Shown: positions 34,565-43,597 of the stretch, piece after piece
Layout of the letters: the number at the start of each line of letters is the position of its first letter
How positions within the stretch are numbered: position 1 is the stretch's first letter
Assembly (NCBI RefSeq): GCF_023015615.1
Contig: NZ_JALKAJ010000002.1
Location: forward strand, 1,068,501-1,132,500
Reading direction: 5' to 3'
DNA length: 64,000 nucleotides
Origin: Qipengyuania sp. S6317L1
Lineage (GTDB): Bacteria; Pseudomonadota; Alphaproteobacteria; Sphingomonadales; Sphingomonadaceae
Position numbers and translations under genes: made by a program
The notes under the pieces: generated by a model
Told to the model about the DNA's origin: nothing
The model's database searches: none
The model's input: only the letters and a program-made list of their open reading frames with translations

Positions 34565-34580
34565 TGTTTCACGTGAAACA
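34565..34580. promoter_or_regulatory. parS site 1
   Basis: A perfect 16-base palindrome, TGTTTCACGTGAAACA, in the gap between mnmE and mnmG. It matches the bacterial chromosomal parS consensus exactly. It is the ParB nucleation site nearest to the putative origin, about 5 kb away. Confidence 0.95.
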
Positions 34581-34618
34581 TCTTTGACGAGGGGGCGGGG
34601 AGTGCCTATTTGGCCCCC

Positions 34619-36472
34619 ATGCAGAATTACGATGTCCTTGTTATCGGCGGCGGTCACGCCGGGGTTGAAGCGGCCTGCGCTTCGGCCCGCATGGGTGCGC
34701 GCACGGGTCTGGTGAGTTTCGATCTTGATGCAATCGGCGCAATGAGCTGCAATCCGGCGATTGGCGGGCTTGGTAAAGGGCATCTGGTTTGCGAGGTCGA
34801 TGCACTTGACGGTGTCCTCGGGCGCGCAGCCGACGCCGGGGCAATCCATTATCGTATGCTCAACCGCTCCAAGGGGAGCGCGGTTTGGGGCCCTAGGGTT
34901 CAGGCGGACCGCAAACTGTTCAAGGCCGAGGTTCAGCGGCTGGTCCGCGCGCAAGGGAACCTTCACCTGATAGAAGGGGAAGCGGCGGCCCTGGTTCTTA
35001 CAGGCGGGCGCGTTGCCGGTCTGGAAATGGCTGATGGTGTTATCCTCAACGCTGAGCGGGTCATCCTTTGCACCGGCACGTTTCTTGGCGGCGTACTGTT
35101 TCGCGGAGAAGAGCGTTTCGAAGGTGGTCGTATCGGCGAAAACGCCGCCACCCGGCTCGCCCGGCAGCTGCGAGAAGCCGATCTCCCCATGGCACGGCTT
35201 AAGACCGGGACGCCGCCGCGGCTTGATGGTCGGACAATCGATTGGTCTGCGCTCGAAGAACAGTATTCCGACAACGAGCATTGGACCATGTCTCCGCTTA
35301 CGAAGCGAAGAGCGAACGCTCAGGTTTTCTGCGGGATCACACGAACCACACATGAGGCGCACGATATTATTCGGCGCAACCTCGACCGTTCACCGCTTTT
35401 TTCGGGTGCAATAGGGGCGGCCGGTCCACGCTATTGCCCTTCGATAGAGGACAAGATCCATCGCTTTGGTGACCGCGATGGTCACCAGATCTTTCTCGAA
35501 CCGGAGGGGCTCGACACCCATCTCATCTATCCCAACGGGATTAGCACTTCTCTGCCTGTCGACGTGCAACGCGACATGCTGCGCGCGATGCCAGGGCTTG
35601 AGACGGTGGAAATGGCGGTGCCAGGCTATGCGGTGGAATATGACCATATTGATCCGCGCGCATTGACACCTGACCTTCAGTTGCGCGCAATTCCCGGGCT
35701 GTATTGCGCAGGGCAGATCAATGGCACCACGGGCTATGAGGAGGCCGCTGCGCAAGGTTTGGTCGCAGGCCTTGAGGCGGCCGCCGCGCAGCTTGGCAAA
35801 AAGGCGCCCGCGCTTGACCGGTCCAACTCCTACATCGCGGTTATGATCGATGATCTGACCTTGCAAGGCGTGAGCGAACCATATCGGATGCTCACATCGC
35901 GCGCTGAATATCGCCTACGCCTGCGGGCAAATAATGCCTCTACACGCCTGACCCCACTCGGATTGGAGGTGGGTTGTATCGGTGAGGAGCGGGCAGAGTG
36001 GTTCAGGGCGCGCTGTGTTTCACGTGAAACATTGACTGAAGTGTTCAATCACCCCGTCCATTCGCGCGAGCTGGCCGATGCGGGCGTTAATGTACGCCGT
36101 GATGGCGGAGAGAAGCCCGTGGAAGAGTGGTTGCGCCATGGCGGTGTCTCAATCGAAACCATGAAGCCGTGGCTCGGTGAGCTTGATGGATTCGACATCG
36201 ACTTGCTTGAGGAGATGGCCGAGGACGCGGCCTATGCCCCCTATCTGGCAAGGCAGGAAGCTGAACTGAGGGATTTGCGCGCTAGCGAAGGTTTGGCGCT
36301 CGCACCTGACTTTCCCTATGATCGGGTGCCTGGACTTTCCAACGAAATGGTCGAACGTCTGATCAAGGCTGCTCCTGTCAGCCTTGCTGCTGCAGGCCGA
36401 GTTCCCGGGGTTACGCCCGCGGCGTTATCCGCGCTCTTGGTCCATGCACGTCGTTGGCAGACCGCTGCGTGA
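34619..36472 (+). CDS. mnmG: tRNA uridine-5-carboxymethylaminomethyl(34) synthesis enzyme MnmG
   Basis: FAD-dependent partner of MnmE. The N-terminal dinucleotide fold [36 protein letters not shown], and the signature [22 protein letters not shown] are all intact; the C-terminal domain ends with the helical [21 protein letters not shown]. Length 617, normal. ATG 34619 was preferred over a TTG nine bases upstream. A parS palindrome is embedded in the coding sequence at 36016. Its stop overlaps the rsmG start (GTGA). Confidence 0.97.
   Translation: MQNYDVLVIGGGHAGVEAACASARMGARTGLVSFDLDAIGAMSCNPAIGGLGKGHLVCEVDALDGVLGRAADAGAIHYRMLNRSKGSAVWGPRVQADRKLFKAEVQRLVRAQGNLHLIEGEAAALVLTGGRVAGLEMADGVILNAERVILCTGTFLGGVLFRGEERFEGGRIGENAATRLARQLREADLPMARLKTGTPPRLDGRTIDWSALEEQYSDNEHWTMSPLTKRRANAQVFCGITRTTHEAHDIIRRNLDRSPLFSGAIGAAGPRYCPSIEDKIHRFGDRDGHQIFLEPEGLDTHLIYPNGISTSLPVDVQRDMLRAMPGLETVEMAVPGYAVEYDHIDPRALTPDLQLRAIPGLYCAGQINGTTGYEEAAAQGLVAGLEAAAAQLGKKAPALDRSNSYIAVMIDDLTLQGVSEPYRMLTSRAEYRLRLRANNASTRLTPLGLEVGCIGEERAEWFRARCVSRETLTEVFNHPVHSRELADAGVNVRRDGGEKPVEEWLRHGGVSIETMKPWLGELDGFDIDLLEEMAEDAAYAPYLARQEAELRDLRASEGLALAPDFPYDRVPGLSNEMVERLIKAAPVSLAAAGRVPGVTPAALSALLVHARRWQTAA
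36016..36031. promoter_or_regulatory. parS site 2, inside mnmG
   Basis: An exact second copy of TGTTTCACGTGAAACA, read in mnmG as Cys-Val-Ser-Arg-Glu-Thr. The site is conserved in full although it lies within a protein-coding gene. Confidence 0.95.
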
Positions 36473-37098
36473 CCGCTTCCTCCATTCTCACCACCGAAGC
36501 AGAGGCCAAAGCCTATGTTGAGGGTCTGTCGACAAGCGCCAGCTTCGCTATTCTTGAACGCTACACACAGCTCCTTTTGGCCGAAAACCAACAACAGAAC
36601 CTGATCAGCCGACCGAGCGAGGCAAGTTTGTGGCTTCGTCACATCGCCGACAGCGCGCAATTGCTTGAATATGTGCCTACCGAAACGGGCAACGGGCCAT
36701 GGCTAGACCTTGGGACTGGGCCGGGTTTGCCGGGCCTCGTGATTGCCATCCTGCGGCCACAAACCCCTGTAGTTCTTGTGGAATCACGCAAGCGACGAGT
36801 CGAATTCCTAGAGCGCTGCGTAGAGCAGCTAGACCTTGGAAATTGCCGTGTGGAGGGCAGGCGTCTGGAACAGGTGGCACCGTTTGAGGCGAGTGTCATT
36901 TCGGCACGGGCTTTCGCTCCTCTGGAAAAGCTTCTGCGCTTATCCGCACCGTTCTCCACAAGTGCTACGCGCTACGTCTTGCCCAAAGGGCGCTCGGCAG
37001 CGCACGAGTTGGAGACTGCAAAGGCTTCGATTCGAAAAATGTTTCACGTGAAACACTCATTGACCGATGCGGATGCAGGCATCATCGTAAGCAAATAG
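36469..37098 (+). CDS. rsmG: 16S rRNA (guanine(527)-N7)-methyltransferase
   Basis: Methylates G527 of 16S rRNA, the site linked to low-level streptomycin resistance. The SAM site [16 protein letters not shown] is clear, with [23 protein letters not shown] before it. About 209 residues, normal. The GTG at 36469 gives a GTGA overlap with the mnmG stop; a TTG at 36454 is also in frame. The third parS site is in its 3' part. It is followed by parA-parB, the conserved order. Confidence 0.95.
   Translation: MTASSILTTEAEAKAYVEGLSTSASFAILERYTQLLLAENQQQNLISRPSEASLWLRHIADSAQLLEYVPTETGNGPWLDLGTGPGLPGLVIAILRPQTPVVLVESRKRRVEFLERCVEQLDLGNCRVEGRRLEQVAPFEASVISARAFAPLEKLLRLSAPFSTSATRYVLPKGRSAAHELETAKASIRKMFHVKHSLTDADAGIIVSK
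37040..37055. promoter_or_regulatory. parS site 3, inside rsmG
   Basis: A third exact TGTTTCACGTGAAACA, read in rsmG as Met-Phe-His-Val-Lys-His, a different reading frame from the copy in mnmG. It is about 95 bases before the parA start. Confidence 0.95.
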
Positions 37099-37149
37099 GC
37101 GGTTCGGTGCCGGAAACGGCGCTCGATGATGGAAAAAGAGGAGCGATAT

Positions 37150-37929
37150 GTGCTGACAATTGCGATAGCCAACCAGAAAGGCGGTGTCGGTAAGACCACG
37201 ACCGCTATCAACATGGCGACCGCTATGGCGGCAACGGGCTGGCGCACTCTTCTTATCGACCTTGATCCGCAGGGAAACGCATCCACCGGCCTTGGGGTTG
37301 AGGCCGACGCGCGCGATGTGTCGAGCTATGATGTCTTGGTCGAGCAACTACCGATTTCCGACGCGACGTTTGAAACGAGCATTCCCGGGCTCGATATTGT
37401 GCCAGCAACCGTAGATTTGAGCGGGGCGGAGGTGGAACTTGTCTCGGTCGATGAGCGTACCGAGCGTTTGCGCAGCGCACTCAGCAACCACGAAGATCAC
37501 GATATCTGCTTTATTGATTGCCCGCCGTCGCTCGGCCTTTTGACCCTCAATGCCCTGTGTGCGGCCGATTCCATTCTCGTGCCGCTGCAATGCGAGTTCT
37601 TCGCGCTTGAGGGGTTGAGCCAGCTGCTCCAAACGGTTGAAAGGGTGCAGCAGCTTTTCAATCCGAGACTCAATATCATTGGTGTGGCGCTCACAATGTA
37701 CGATCGCCGCAATCGCCTTACCGACCAAGTTTCCGACGACGTACGCGATTGTCTCGGCGATCTGGTGTTCGAGACGGTCATTCCGCGCAACGTTCGCTTG
37801 TCCGAAGCGCCAAGTCATGGATTGCCGGCTCTCGTTTACGATCACAGTTGTGTCGGTAGCCGCGCATATATCGCCCTTGCGCGCGAACTTATTGGACGAT
37901 TTCCCCCTGAAAGACAGGCAGCAGCATGA
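37150..37929 (+). CDS. parA: chromosome partitioning ATPase ParA
   Basis: Drives segregation of the ParB-bound origin region. The deviant Walker A NQKGGVGKTTTAINMA is at residues 8-23, then LLIDLDPQGNASTGLG and IDCPPSLGLLTLNAL. I chose the GTG at 37150 because an AGAGGAG ribosome-binding site lies six bases before it, whereas the in-frame ATG at 37126 has none; this gives about 259 residues, the usual size. It is coupled to parB by ATGA. Expression is from a promoter probably within rsmG. Confidence 0.96.
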   Translation: MLTIAIANQKGGVGKTTTAINMATAMAATGWRTLLIDLDPQGNASTGLGVEADARDVSSYDVLVEQLPISDATFETSIPGLDIVPATVDLSGAEVELVSVDERTERLRSALSNHEDHDICFIDCPPSLGLLTLNALCAADSILVPLQCEFFALEGLSQLLQTVERVQQLFNPRLNIIGVALTMYDRRNRLTDQVSDDVRDCLGDLVFETVIPRNVRLSEAPSHGLPALVYDHSCVGSRAYIALARELIGRFPPERQAAA

Positions 37930-38933
37930 GCGCTAAACCCACTGATTCGATTGAATTTTCCGTTCCTCAACGCAAAGCCGGAGCGAGTAGAAAGAAGCTT
38001 GGCAAGGGGCTGGGCGCGCTATTGGGTGAGACGAAGCGCGAAGAGCCATTGGTTTCTGCATCGCCAGACACGGGCCCTGAGGCAAAGCAAACCTCTGCTT
38101 CTTCTCCCTCCAAAGGGGAACTACCGGCAGGATCTCCGCTGAAATCGCTTGCGGTCGCCTCGATCTCGCCCCTGCCGGGTAACCCGCGCAAGCATTTCGA
38201 TGAAAAGTCGCTTGAAGAGCTCGCTGCATCAATCGCCGCGCGCGGGGTGATCCAGCCAGTCATCGTGCGTCCCAAATCCAACGGGAAATATGAACTCGTC
38301 GCAGGTGAGCGGCGCTGGCGTGCGGCGCAAAAGGCGCGGCTCCATGAAATGCCTGCGCTGGTGCGCGAGCTTTCCGACCGCGAGGTTATGGCGCTGGCTC
38401 TTATCGAGAACCTTCAGCGCGAGGATCTGAATCCGGTCGAAGAGGCAAGGGCGTATCAACGTCTGGCCGATGACGAAGGGATGACCCAGGCGGAAATCGC
38501 TCGCATGGTTGAAAAATCTCGCAGTCATGTGGCGAATATTCAACGTCTTCTGGGATTGCCCGAGGCTGTGCTCGACCTGGTTGAGGCGGGCAAGCTTTCG
38601 ATGGGGCACGCCCGCGCGCTGGTTGGTCAAGAGGATGCAGCCGATCTCGCCAAGCAAGCGGTGAAGGAAAACCTTTCCGTTCGCGAGATTGAAAAGCTTG
38701 TCCGCAAGGTCGCAAGGCAGGTTGGCGCGAAAAAGGAATCCACCCCTGCGCTTCCGGTGGCGGGCGATGACGCTGATATCGTTGCTGTTCAGCGCCATCT
38801 CGAAGAGTTTTTGGGACTTAAAGTGCGAATCAAGTCCGATTCGGACCCGAGGTCGGGTGAGATTTCGATCAGATATGGGTCGCTCGACCAACTGGATCTC
38901 GTGTGTCAACGCCTAACGGGCGGCGATTTTTAA
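37926..38933 (+). CDS. parB: chromosome partitioning protein ParB
   Basis: CTP-dependent clamp that loads on parS. The ParA-activating N-terminus (KKLGKGLGALLGE) is near residue 20, the CTPase/ParB-N domain follows with GVIQPVIVRP and the C-motif ELVAGERRWRAAQKA, LIENLQREDLNPVEEA, and a helix-turn-helix (TQAEIARMVEKSRSHVANIQRLL). The C-terminal dimerisation region ends at residue 335. All expected parts are present. It overlaps parA by four bases. Confidence 0.97.
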   Translation: MSAKPTDSIEFSVPQRKAGASRKKLGKGLGALLGETKREEPLVSASPDTGPEAKQTSASSPSKGELPAGSPLKSLAVASISPLPGNPRKHFDEKSLEELAASIAARGVIQPVIVRPKSNGKYELVAGERRWRAAQKARLHEMPALVRELSDREVMALALIENLQREDLNPVEEARAYQRLADDEGMTQAEIARMVEKSRSHVANIQRLLGLPEAVLDLVEAGKLSMGHARALVGQEDAADLAKQAVKENLSVREIEKLVRKVARQVGAKKESTPALPVAGDDADIVAVQRHLEEFLGLKVRIKSDSDPRSGEISIRYGSLDQLDLVCQRLTGGDF

Positions 38934-39129
38934 CGCGAATTTCGCGCGCTCATTTTCAATAAAACACAGTTTTTTCAGTCGGTTATACAAGCGGGCCTGC
39001 AAACCTTACTTGGCTGGTAACCATACCTAAAAACGAAAGCGGAACCCGGTATTTGTACTTAGGGGCCACGAAACGGGGGCAACCCGTGTTCGGTTGGACG
39101 GTTAGGTGCAGTGATTCGTGAAGGGTCGC

Positions 39130-39178
39130 GAAAGTGCTTTTTCAAACCGTCCGACAACGGGAAAAAGAAGACACTTTC
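39130..39178 (+). other. long 5'-UTR hairpin before the DUF4402 pilin gene
   Basis: GAAAGTG/CACTTTC and CTTTTTC/GAAAAAG form two stacked seven-base-pair stems (an AAGA bulge on the 3' side), capped by CCGT/ACGG around a six-base loop, with an AAA bulge on the 5' side. The helix ends three bases before the AAGGA ribosome-binding site of the pilin. It could protect the mRNA from exonucleases or tune translation. The rest of the gap 38934-39129 holds the promoter region, with no other feature seen. Confidence 0.65.
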
Positions 39179-39191
39179 GGAAGGACCACTA

Positions 39192-39740
39192 ATGACCAAG
39201 TTTCTCCGCACCGCCACGGCTGGCGTCGCACTCTTCGCAGCTGTTGGCATGGGCACTGTTGCAAACGCACAAGTCACTGAAACAGCTGACGCTCGTGCAG
39301 AAGTTCTCGCAGCCCTGCAGCTTACTAACGACGACGACCTGAACTTCGGCGCGATCATCGTGAACAACGGTTCGACCGGCGGCGACGTGACTGTTGATGC
39401 AACCGGCGTGCGCACCTGTAGCGGCGACGTGATCTGCGGCCCGGGCGCTGCTGAGCACGAAGCACTGTTCACGGTTAGCGGTGCTGCCAATACTTCGGTC
39501 GCAATTCTGCTCGAAGACGTTGCAACCAACGGCGTGACCCTTCGTCACACTGCAAACGCCGGTTCGGCAGCTGCGAACCACAACATTGAACTCGTCAACC
39601 TGACTGACAGCGCTGCTGGCGGCTACGCTTCTTTCAGCGGCAGCGAGCAGTTCGGTGTTGGCGGTCGTATCGTCCTCGACGGCAGCGAAATCGCTGGCGA
39701 GTATGTTGGCCAGTTCGACGTAACTGTCGAATACCAGTAA
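39192..39740 (+). CDS. DUF4402 fimbrial subunit-like protein
   Basis: A 182-residue exported protein: signal peptide (MTKFLRTATAGVALFAAVG...VANA) and a beta-rich mature part with a Cys pair in RTCSGDVICGPG, the LNFGAIIV strand near the start and the EYVGQFDVTVEYQ terminal strand typical of DUF4402. It is followed by a chaperone and an usher, so it is very probably the structural pilin of a chaperone-usher fimbria. Strong AAGGA ribosome-binding site, a stabilising 5' hairpin and its own terminator suggest high expression. No second subunit or tip adhesin gene is present. Confidence 0.85.
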   Translation: MTKFLRTATAGVALFAAVGMGTVANAQVTETADARAEVLAALQLTNDDDLNFGAIIVNNGSTGGDVTVDATGVRTCSGDVICGPGAAEHEALFTVSGAANTSVAILLEDVATNGVTLRHTANAGSAAANHNIELVNLTDSAAGGYASFSGSEQFGVGGRIVLDGSEIAGEYVGQFDVTVEYQ

Positions 39741-39794
39741 GCTTTTCGTGACGGCGGGCCAGCGAGCGCTGGCCTTGCTCACCAAGAGACCAGG

Positions 39795-39830
39795 AAAGCC
39801 GCAACCCTTACTCAAGGGCTGCGGCTTTTT
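39795..39830 (+). terminator. intercistronic terminator between pilin and chaperone
   Basis: A 15-base-pair stem with one mismatch (AAAGCCGCAACCCTT, loop ACTC, AAGGGCTGCGGCTTT), continuing into a T-run, 54 bases after the pilin stop. It should end most pilin transcripts and let only a fraction reach the chaperone and usher, giving more subunit than assembly machine. Confidence 0.88.
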
Positions 39831-39864
39831 CCTTATGTCGCTGCCTCGAAATGCGGGTGAGCCT

Positions 39865-39882
39865 TTAACCAATCTTAACCAT
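39865..39882 (+). promoter_or_regulatory. tandem TTAACCA motif, CtrA-like candidate site
   Basis: TTAACCA at 39865 and TTAACCA at 39875 are direct repeats ten bases apart, followed by T (TTAACCAT at the second). The alphaproteobacterial CtrA site is TTAA-N7-TTAA with a half-site TTAACCAT; here the spacer is six. It lies about 80 bases before the chaperone start and after the terminator, so it could control a separate chaperone-usher promoter. Confidence 0.35.
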
Positions 39883-39961
39883 GCTTGCTTACCACCCTTA
39901 CGTGTAAATACGCGGAAGGCCTTGGTGGGTTGGGCTTCCGCACCAGGGAGCCAATACAACT

Positions 39962-40798
39962 ATGTTTCTCAAACCATTGCGAAATCTTACGACTATCGCC
40001 GCAAGCTTTGCCGCCTTTGGTGCGCTTTCCATTGCCACCCCTGCGCATGCCCAAGGTGACCTTCTCGTCGCACCGACACGTGTGATCCTCGACGGATCGC
40101 GCGGGACCGAGGTGATCTTGAGTAATATCGGAGCTGACGAGGCAACCTACCGCATTGGCCTTGAGCTGCGACGCATGACCGACAACGGCCGCCTTGAGCC
40201 GGTTGAAAAGGTCGATGCCAACGACACCGAAGAGGCCGCGCTCGGTATGATCCGTTATGCTCCGCGCCGCATCAGCCTTCCCCCCGGCCAGCCTCAATCG
40301 GTACGCCTTTCTGCGCGTCCCGGTGCCGAACTGCCCGACGGGGAATACCGCGTGCACATGTCATTCAAAGCCATCCCGCGCCCGACCGAAGTGACCCAGG
40401 AGGACACCCAGGCCGAGGGGGTCACGCTGCGTCTTATCCCGATCTATGGCATCACCATTCCGATCATTGTCCGCCACGGTGATGTTGAGGCGCAGGTCGC
40501 TTTGACACAGCCTTTGATCGTTCAAGGTGAGAAAGGACCGGAGCTTGCCCTGTCGATTGAGCGCGCCGGCGAAAGCTCGACCTATGGCGCTCTCAGCATC
40601 GTGAAACCGGGCCTGCCTGATCCGATCGTTCTTGCTGGCGGCATCGCGGTTTACCCCGAAATCGGCTCGCGCGAGGTGCGCATCAATCTGACCGAAGAGC
40701 AGGCGGCGCTTTTGCGGGGGCCTGCGCGGATTGAATACCGCGAGCTTGAAGAGAAGGGCGGCGCCCTCATCGCTGCTGTCGACGGAGTGATCGGCTAA
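39962..40798 (+). CDS. periplasmic pilus-assembly chaperone
   Basis: PapD-like chaperone of 278 residues. Signal peptide ends near THAHAQ-type APAHAQ (residue about 31); mature start DLLVAPTRVILDGSRGTEVILSNIGADEATYRI is the typical N-terminal immunoglobulin strand set, with RRISLPPGQPQSVRLSAR in the middle (the family R-PP-Q-R pattern) and a second domain after IYGITIPIIVRHG. It would hold DUF4402 subunits before handing them to the usher 41 bases downstream. Confidence 0.9.
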   Translation: MFLKPLRNLTTIAASFAAFGALSIATPAHAQGDLLVAPTRVILDGSRGTEVILSNIGADEATYRIGLELRRMTDNGRLEPVEKVDANDTEEAALGMIRYAPRRISLPPGQPQSVRLSARPGAELPDGEYRVHMSFKAIPRPTEVTQEDTQAEGVTLRLIPIYGITIPIIVRHGDVEAQVALTQPLIVQGEKGPELALSIERAGESSTYGALSIVKPGLPDPIVLAGGIAVYPEIGSREVRINLTEEQAALLRGPARIEYRELEEKGGALIAAVDGVIG

Positions 40799-40839
40799 AC
40801 GCTGATCGCCAGAACCCGGAAATTTCCGGGACGCTTCCG

Positions 40840-43587
40840 ATGAAAACTATCTTTCGCCAACGAATCCTGAGCGTCGCTGCGGTCACCGCAGCGGCGCTTG
40901 GCTCGTTTGCGATTGCGAGCCCTGCCAAAGCACAAACCTCTCAAACGTCAGCGCCTTCGCAGGGCTGGCAGGCGAATGACGACGACTTTCTCTTCCTTCA
41001 GATGCGGGTCAAGAACCACCGGCTGAATCTGGACGTTCGTGGCTATCAAACCGATCGCGGTGTGTGCCTTGACCTCGCGGATGTGATCCAGACGCTCGAC
41101 CTGCCTGTGCGGATTGATAAAAAGTCGCGCCGCGCAACTGGCTGGTTGTTCGCAGAGGATCAGGAGTTCACGATTGATCGCGAAGCCAATACAGTACAAA
41201 ACGTGAACACTGGTGAAGCGCCGCTCGCCAAGGATATTTACGACACGCCCGAAGGGTGGTGCGTCGACACTGATGCCTTGTCGCGGTGGTTTGGCGTGAC
41301 TTTCAAGCCCGATCTGTTCAACGCGGCGGTGCGGATCGAATCGGAGACCGACCTTCCGTTCATGCAGGCGATCGAGCGACGCAAACGGGCCGAGCGCATC
41401 CGTCCGCGAAATGTCAGCTTTGACCTGTCGCAATACCCCTCGTCGAAGATGGAATATCGGTCCTGGCGCACGCCGTCTGTTGATGTGGTGGTGGATGCCG
41501 AGGCGCGCACCAGCACTGGTGTAGGCGGCAGGGTCGAATTTCTCGCCGCCGGCGAGGCGCTGGGGGCCAGTTACACCGCCAGGATCGGGACAGACAATCA
41601 GTTCAATCCGCGTACTTTGCGGGTGCGCGCCTATCGCAGCAATGAAGAAGGGGGCCTGCTCGGACCGCTTGACGCCACTGACGTTGCCGTGGGTGATGTT
41701 GAAACCGTTCCGGGCCGCCTTGTCGGCCAAACGGGTGTCGGGCGCGGCGCGTTTATCACCAACCGGCCTCTGGGCCAGACATCGCGTTTTGCCACCACGG
41801 TCCTGCGCGGCACGCTGCCCTCGGGTTGGGATGCAGAGCTTTATCGCAACGGCCAGCTGATCGCCTTCCAGCAATCGCGTCCTGATGGCCGATATGAATT
41901 CCTCGATGTGGACCTGTTCTTTGGCCGCAACGACTTTGAAATCGTGCTTTACGGCCCGCAGGGGCAAATTCGTCGTGAGCGATCCTCCTTACCGGTGGGT
42001 ATGAACCAGATCGAGCCGGGCGAAACGCAATATTGGGCCGGAATCCTTCAGGAAAACCGCGACCTTATTCAATTGCGTTCGGCTGGCCAGCAGACCGAGC
42101 AGAACTGGCGCTGGGGCGGGGGGCTCGAACGGGGGCTCAGCAAGCGAACCAGCATCGGTTTCGGCGTCCATAATCTCGTGCGGAACGAGGACCGTTACAC
42201 CTACGCCGAGGCGGCGTTAACACATGCCCTGCCTTTCGCTCAGCTCGAGCTCGCCGCTGCGCACGAATTCGGCGGGGGGCTTGTCACCAATCTCAACACA
42301 CTGGGCAGGGTTGGTGACGTCAACTTTGGCACCAATGCGCGCGTGTTCTTCGGCAATTTTCGCGGCGAGTTTGGCGAGAACGAGTTTAAATACACCGGAG
42401 GGGTCAATTTCTCGACTTCGTTGCGGATGGGACGGCTGTCCTTGCCCATGCAGGCCGCGTTCAATCACGCCAAGCGGCGAAATGGCGATTCCGTCAACAC
42501 GCTGAGTGCGGTGACCTCGGTCACAGCGGGGCGGCTTGCGGTTTCGGCGCAACTTTTCCATGAAAAAGACAGCGGACGTCCCGCCAATGACCGGACTGAA
42601 CTCAACCTTCTGGTCAACCGTCGCTGGCGCGATGTGAGATTGCGCGGAAATGTGAATTTCCGTCTGGCAGGACAGGATAAGGGGTTCGATACGGCCACGG
42701 TGCGCCTTGAAACCGATCTTGGCGAGCGCGGGACGCTTCAGGGTGACCTCGAATACACGGCTGATATCGACGAATTCCGGTTGAACGCGGGCTATACCCA
42801 CCGTTTCAAGGAGCTTTCCTTGCGCGGAGACGCGTTTGTTACCTCACGCGGGGCGGTGGGCGTCGGCATACAGGCCGCCTTCAGCCTTGGACCCGATCCG
42901 ACGGGCGGTATTCGCGTGTCGGGCAACAAGCTTGCCCGCAATGGTCAGGCGGCGGTGACCGTTTACAGGGACGACAACGCCAACAATCGCCGCGATCCGG
43001 GCGAACAATTGCTCGAAAATGTCATGGTCGAAGCGGGCCTTCGCAGCACGGACGCGGTTACGGGCACGAACGGCACCGCGATGGTCGATGAACTGCGGCC
43101 TTTCCGTCCTGTGCTGGTCGGAATTGATGAAAGCTCGCTCGAAGACCCGTTCCTCGCGCCCGCATCCAAGGGCATCGTGATTACTCCGCGTCCGGGCGTG
43201 GTGGCACAAATCGAGCTTGCGATTTCCCCCACCGGAGAGGTTGAAGGCTCGCTCCTCAGCACCGCGGGTGTCGAACAACCCGGTGTTCGCCTTGAATTGA
43301 TTGACGATCGCGGCGCGGTCGCTGCGGAAACCGTGAGCGAGTTCGATGGCTTCTTCCTGTTCCAGCGCGTGCCATATGGCCAATACCGTTTGCGCGTGTC
43401 GAAAGACGCGGCCACCACACTTGGCGTTGAGCCGAGCCTTGCGATGCGCAATGGAAGCACCCAGTTCACGATCGGCAATGACAATGACGTTGTGCGCTTT
43501 GGCACGGTCAAGCTCACCGCGCGTCGAGTGCGCGAACAAAAAGGGCCTCAAGACGTCGAAGTGATCGCAGCGGTGCGATCACCATAA
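40840..43587 (+). CDS. fimbrial outer-membrane usher protein
   Basis: Assembly channel of the fimbria, 915 residues. Signal peptide (about 1-31, ASPAKAQ), an N-terminal periplasmic domain with a Cys pair (VCLDLADVI, GWCVDTDAL), a long beta-barrel with many aromatic and Gly/Asn-rich strands (about 230-690), and a C-terminal portion with two carboxypeptidase-regulatory-like folds (VTVYRDDNANNRRDPGEQ near 700, VRLELIDDRG near 810). It belongs to the usher group seen with DUF4402 subunits rather than the PapC core group. It is convergent with the glycine-zipper gene, ten bases apart. Confidence 0.9.
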   Translation: MKTIFRQRILSVAAVTAAALGSFAIASPAKAQTSQTSAPSQGWQANDDDFLFLQMRVKNHRLNLDVRGYQTDRGVCLDLADVIQTLDLPVRIDKKSRRATGWLFAEDQEFTIDREANTVQNVNTGEAPLAKDIYDTPEGWCVDTDALSRWFGVTFKPDLFNAAVRIESETDLPFMQAIERRKRAERIRPRNVSFDLSQYPSSKMEYRSWRTPSVDVVVDAEARTSTGVGGRVEFLAAGEALGASYTARIGTDNQFNPRTLRVRAYRSNEEGGLLGPLDATDVAVGDVETVPGRLVGQTGVGRGAFITNRPLGQTSRFATTVLRGTLPSGWDAELYRNGQLIAFQQSRPDGRYEFLDVDLFFGRNDFEIVLYGPQGQIRRERSSLPVGMNQIEPGETQYWAGILQENRDLIQLRSAGQQTEQNWRWGGGLERGLSKRTSIGFGVHNLVRNEDRYTYAEAALTHALPFAQLELAAAHEFGGGLVTNLNTLGRVGDVNFGTNARVFFGNFRGEFGENEFKYTGGVNFSTSLRMGRLSLPMQAAFNHAKRRNGDSVNTLSAVTSVTAGRLAVSAQLFHEKDSGRPANDRTELNLLVNRRWRDVRLRGNVNFRLAGQDKGFDTATVRLETDLGERGTLQGDLEYTADIDEFRLNAGYTHRFKELSLRGDAFVTSRGAVGVGIQAAFSLGPDPTGGIRVSGNKLARNGQAAVTVYRDDNANNRRDPGEQLLENVMVEAGLRSTDAVTGTNGTAMVDELRPFRPVLVGIDESSLEDPFLAPASKGIVITPRPGVVAQIELAISPTGEVEGSLLSTAGVEQPGVRLELIDDRGAVAAETVSEFDGFFLFQRVPYGQYRLRVSKDAATTLGVEPSLAMRNGSTQFTIGNDNDVVRFGTVKLTARRVREQKGPQDVEVIAAVRSP

Positions 43588-43597
43588 ACGACTGAAA

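Noticed and set aside
34565..34580. E-box-like operator before mnmG
   Set aside because: The 16-base palindrome is an exact parS, repeated twice more toward parAB, so partition explains it better.
38934..39130. c-di-GMP riboswitch before the pilin gene
   Set aside because: The GEMM core motifs are not found; the visible structure is a simple stacked hairpin.
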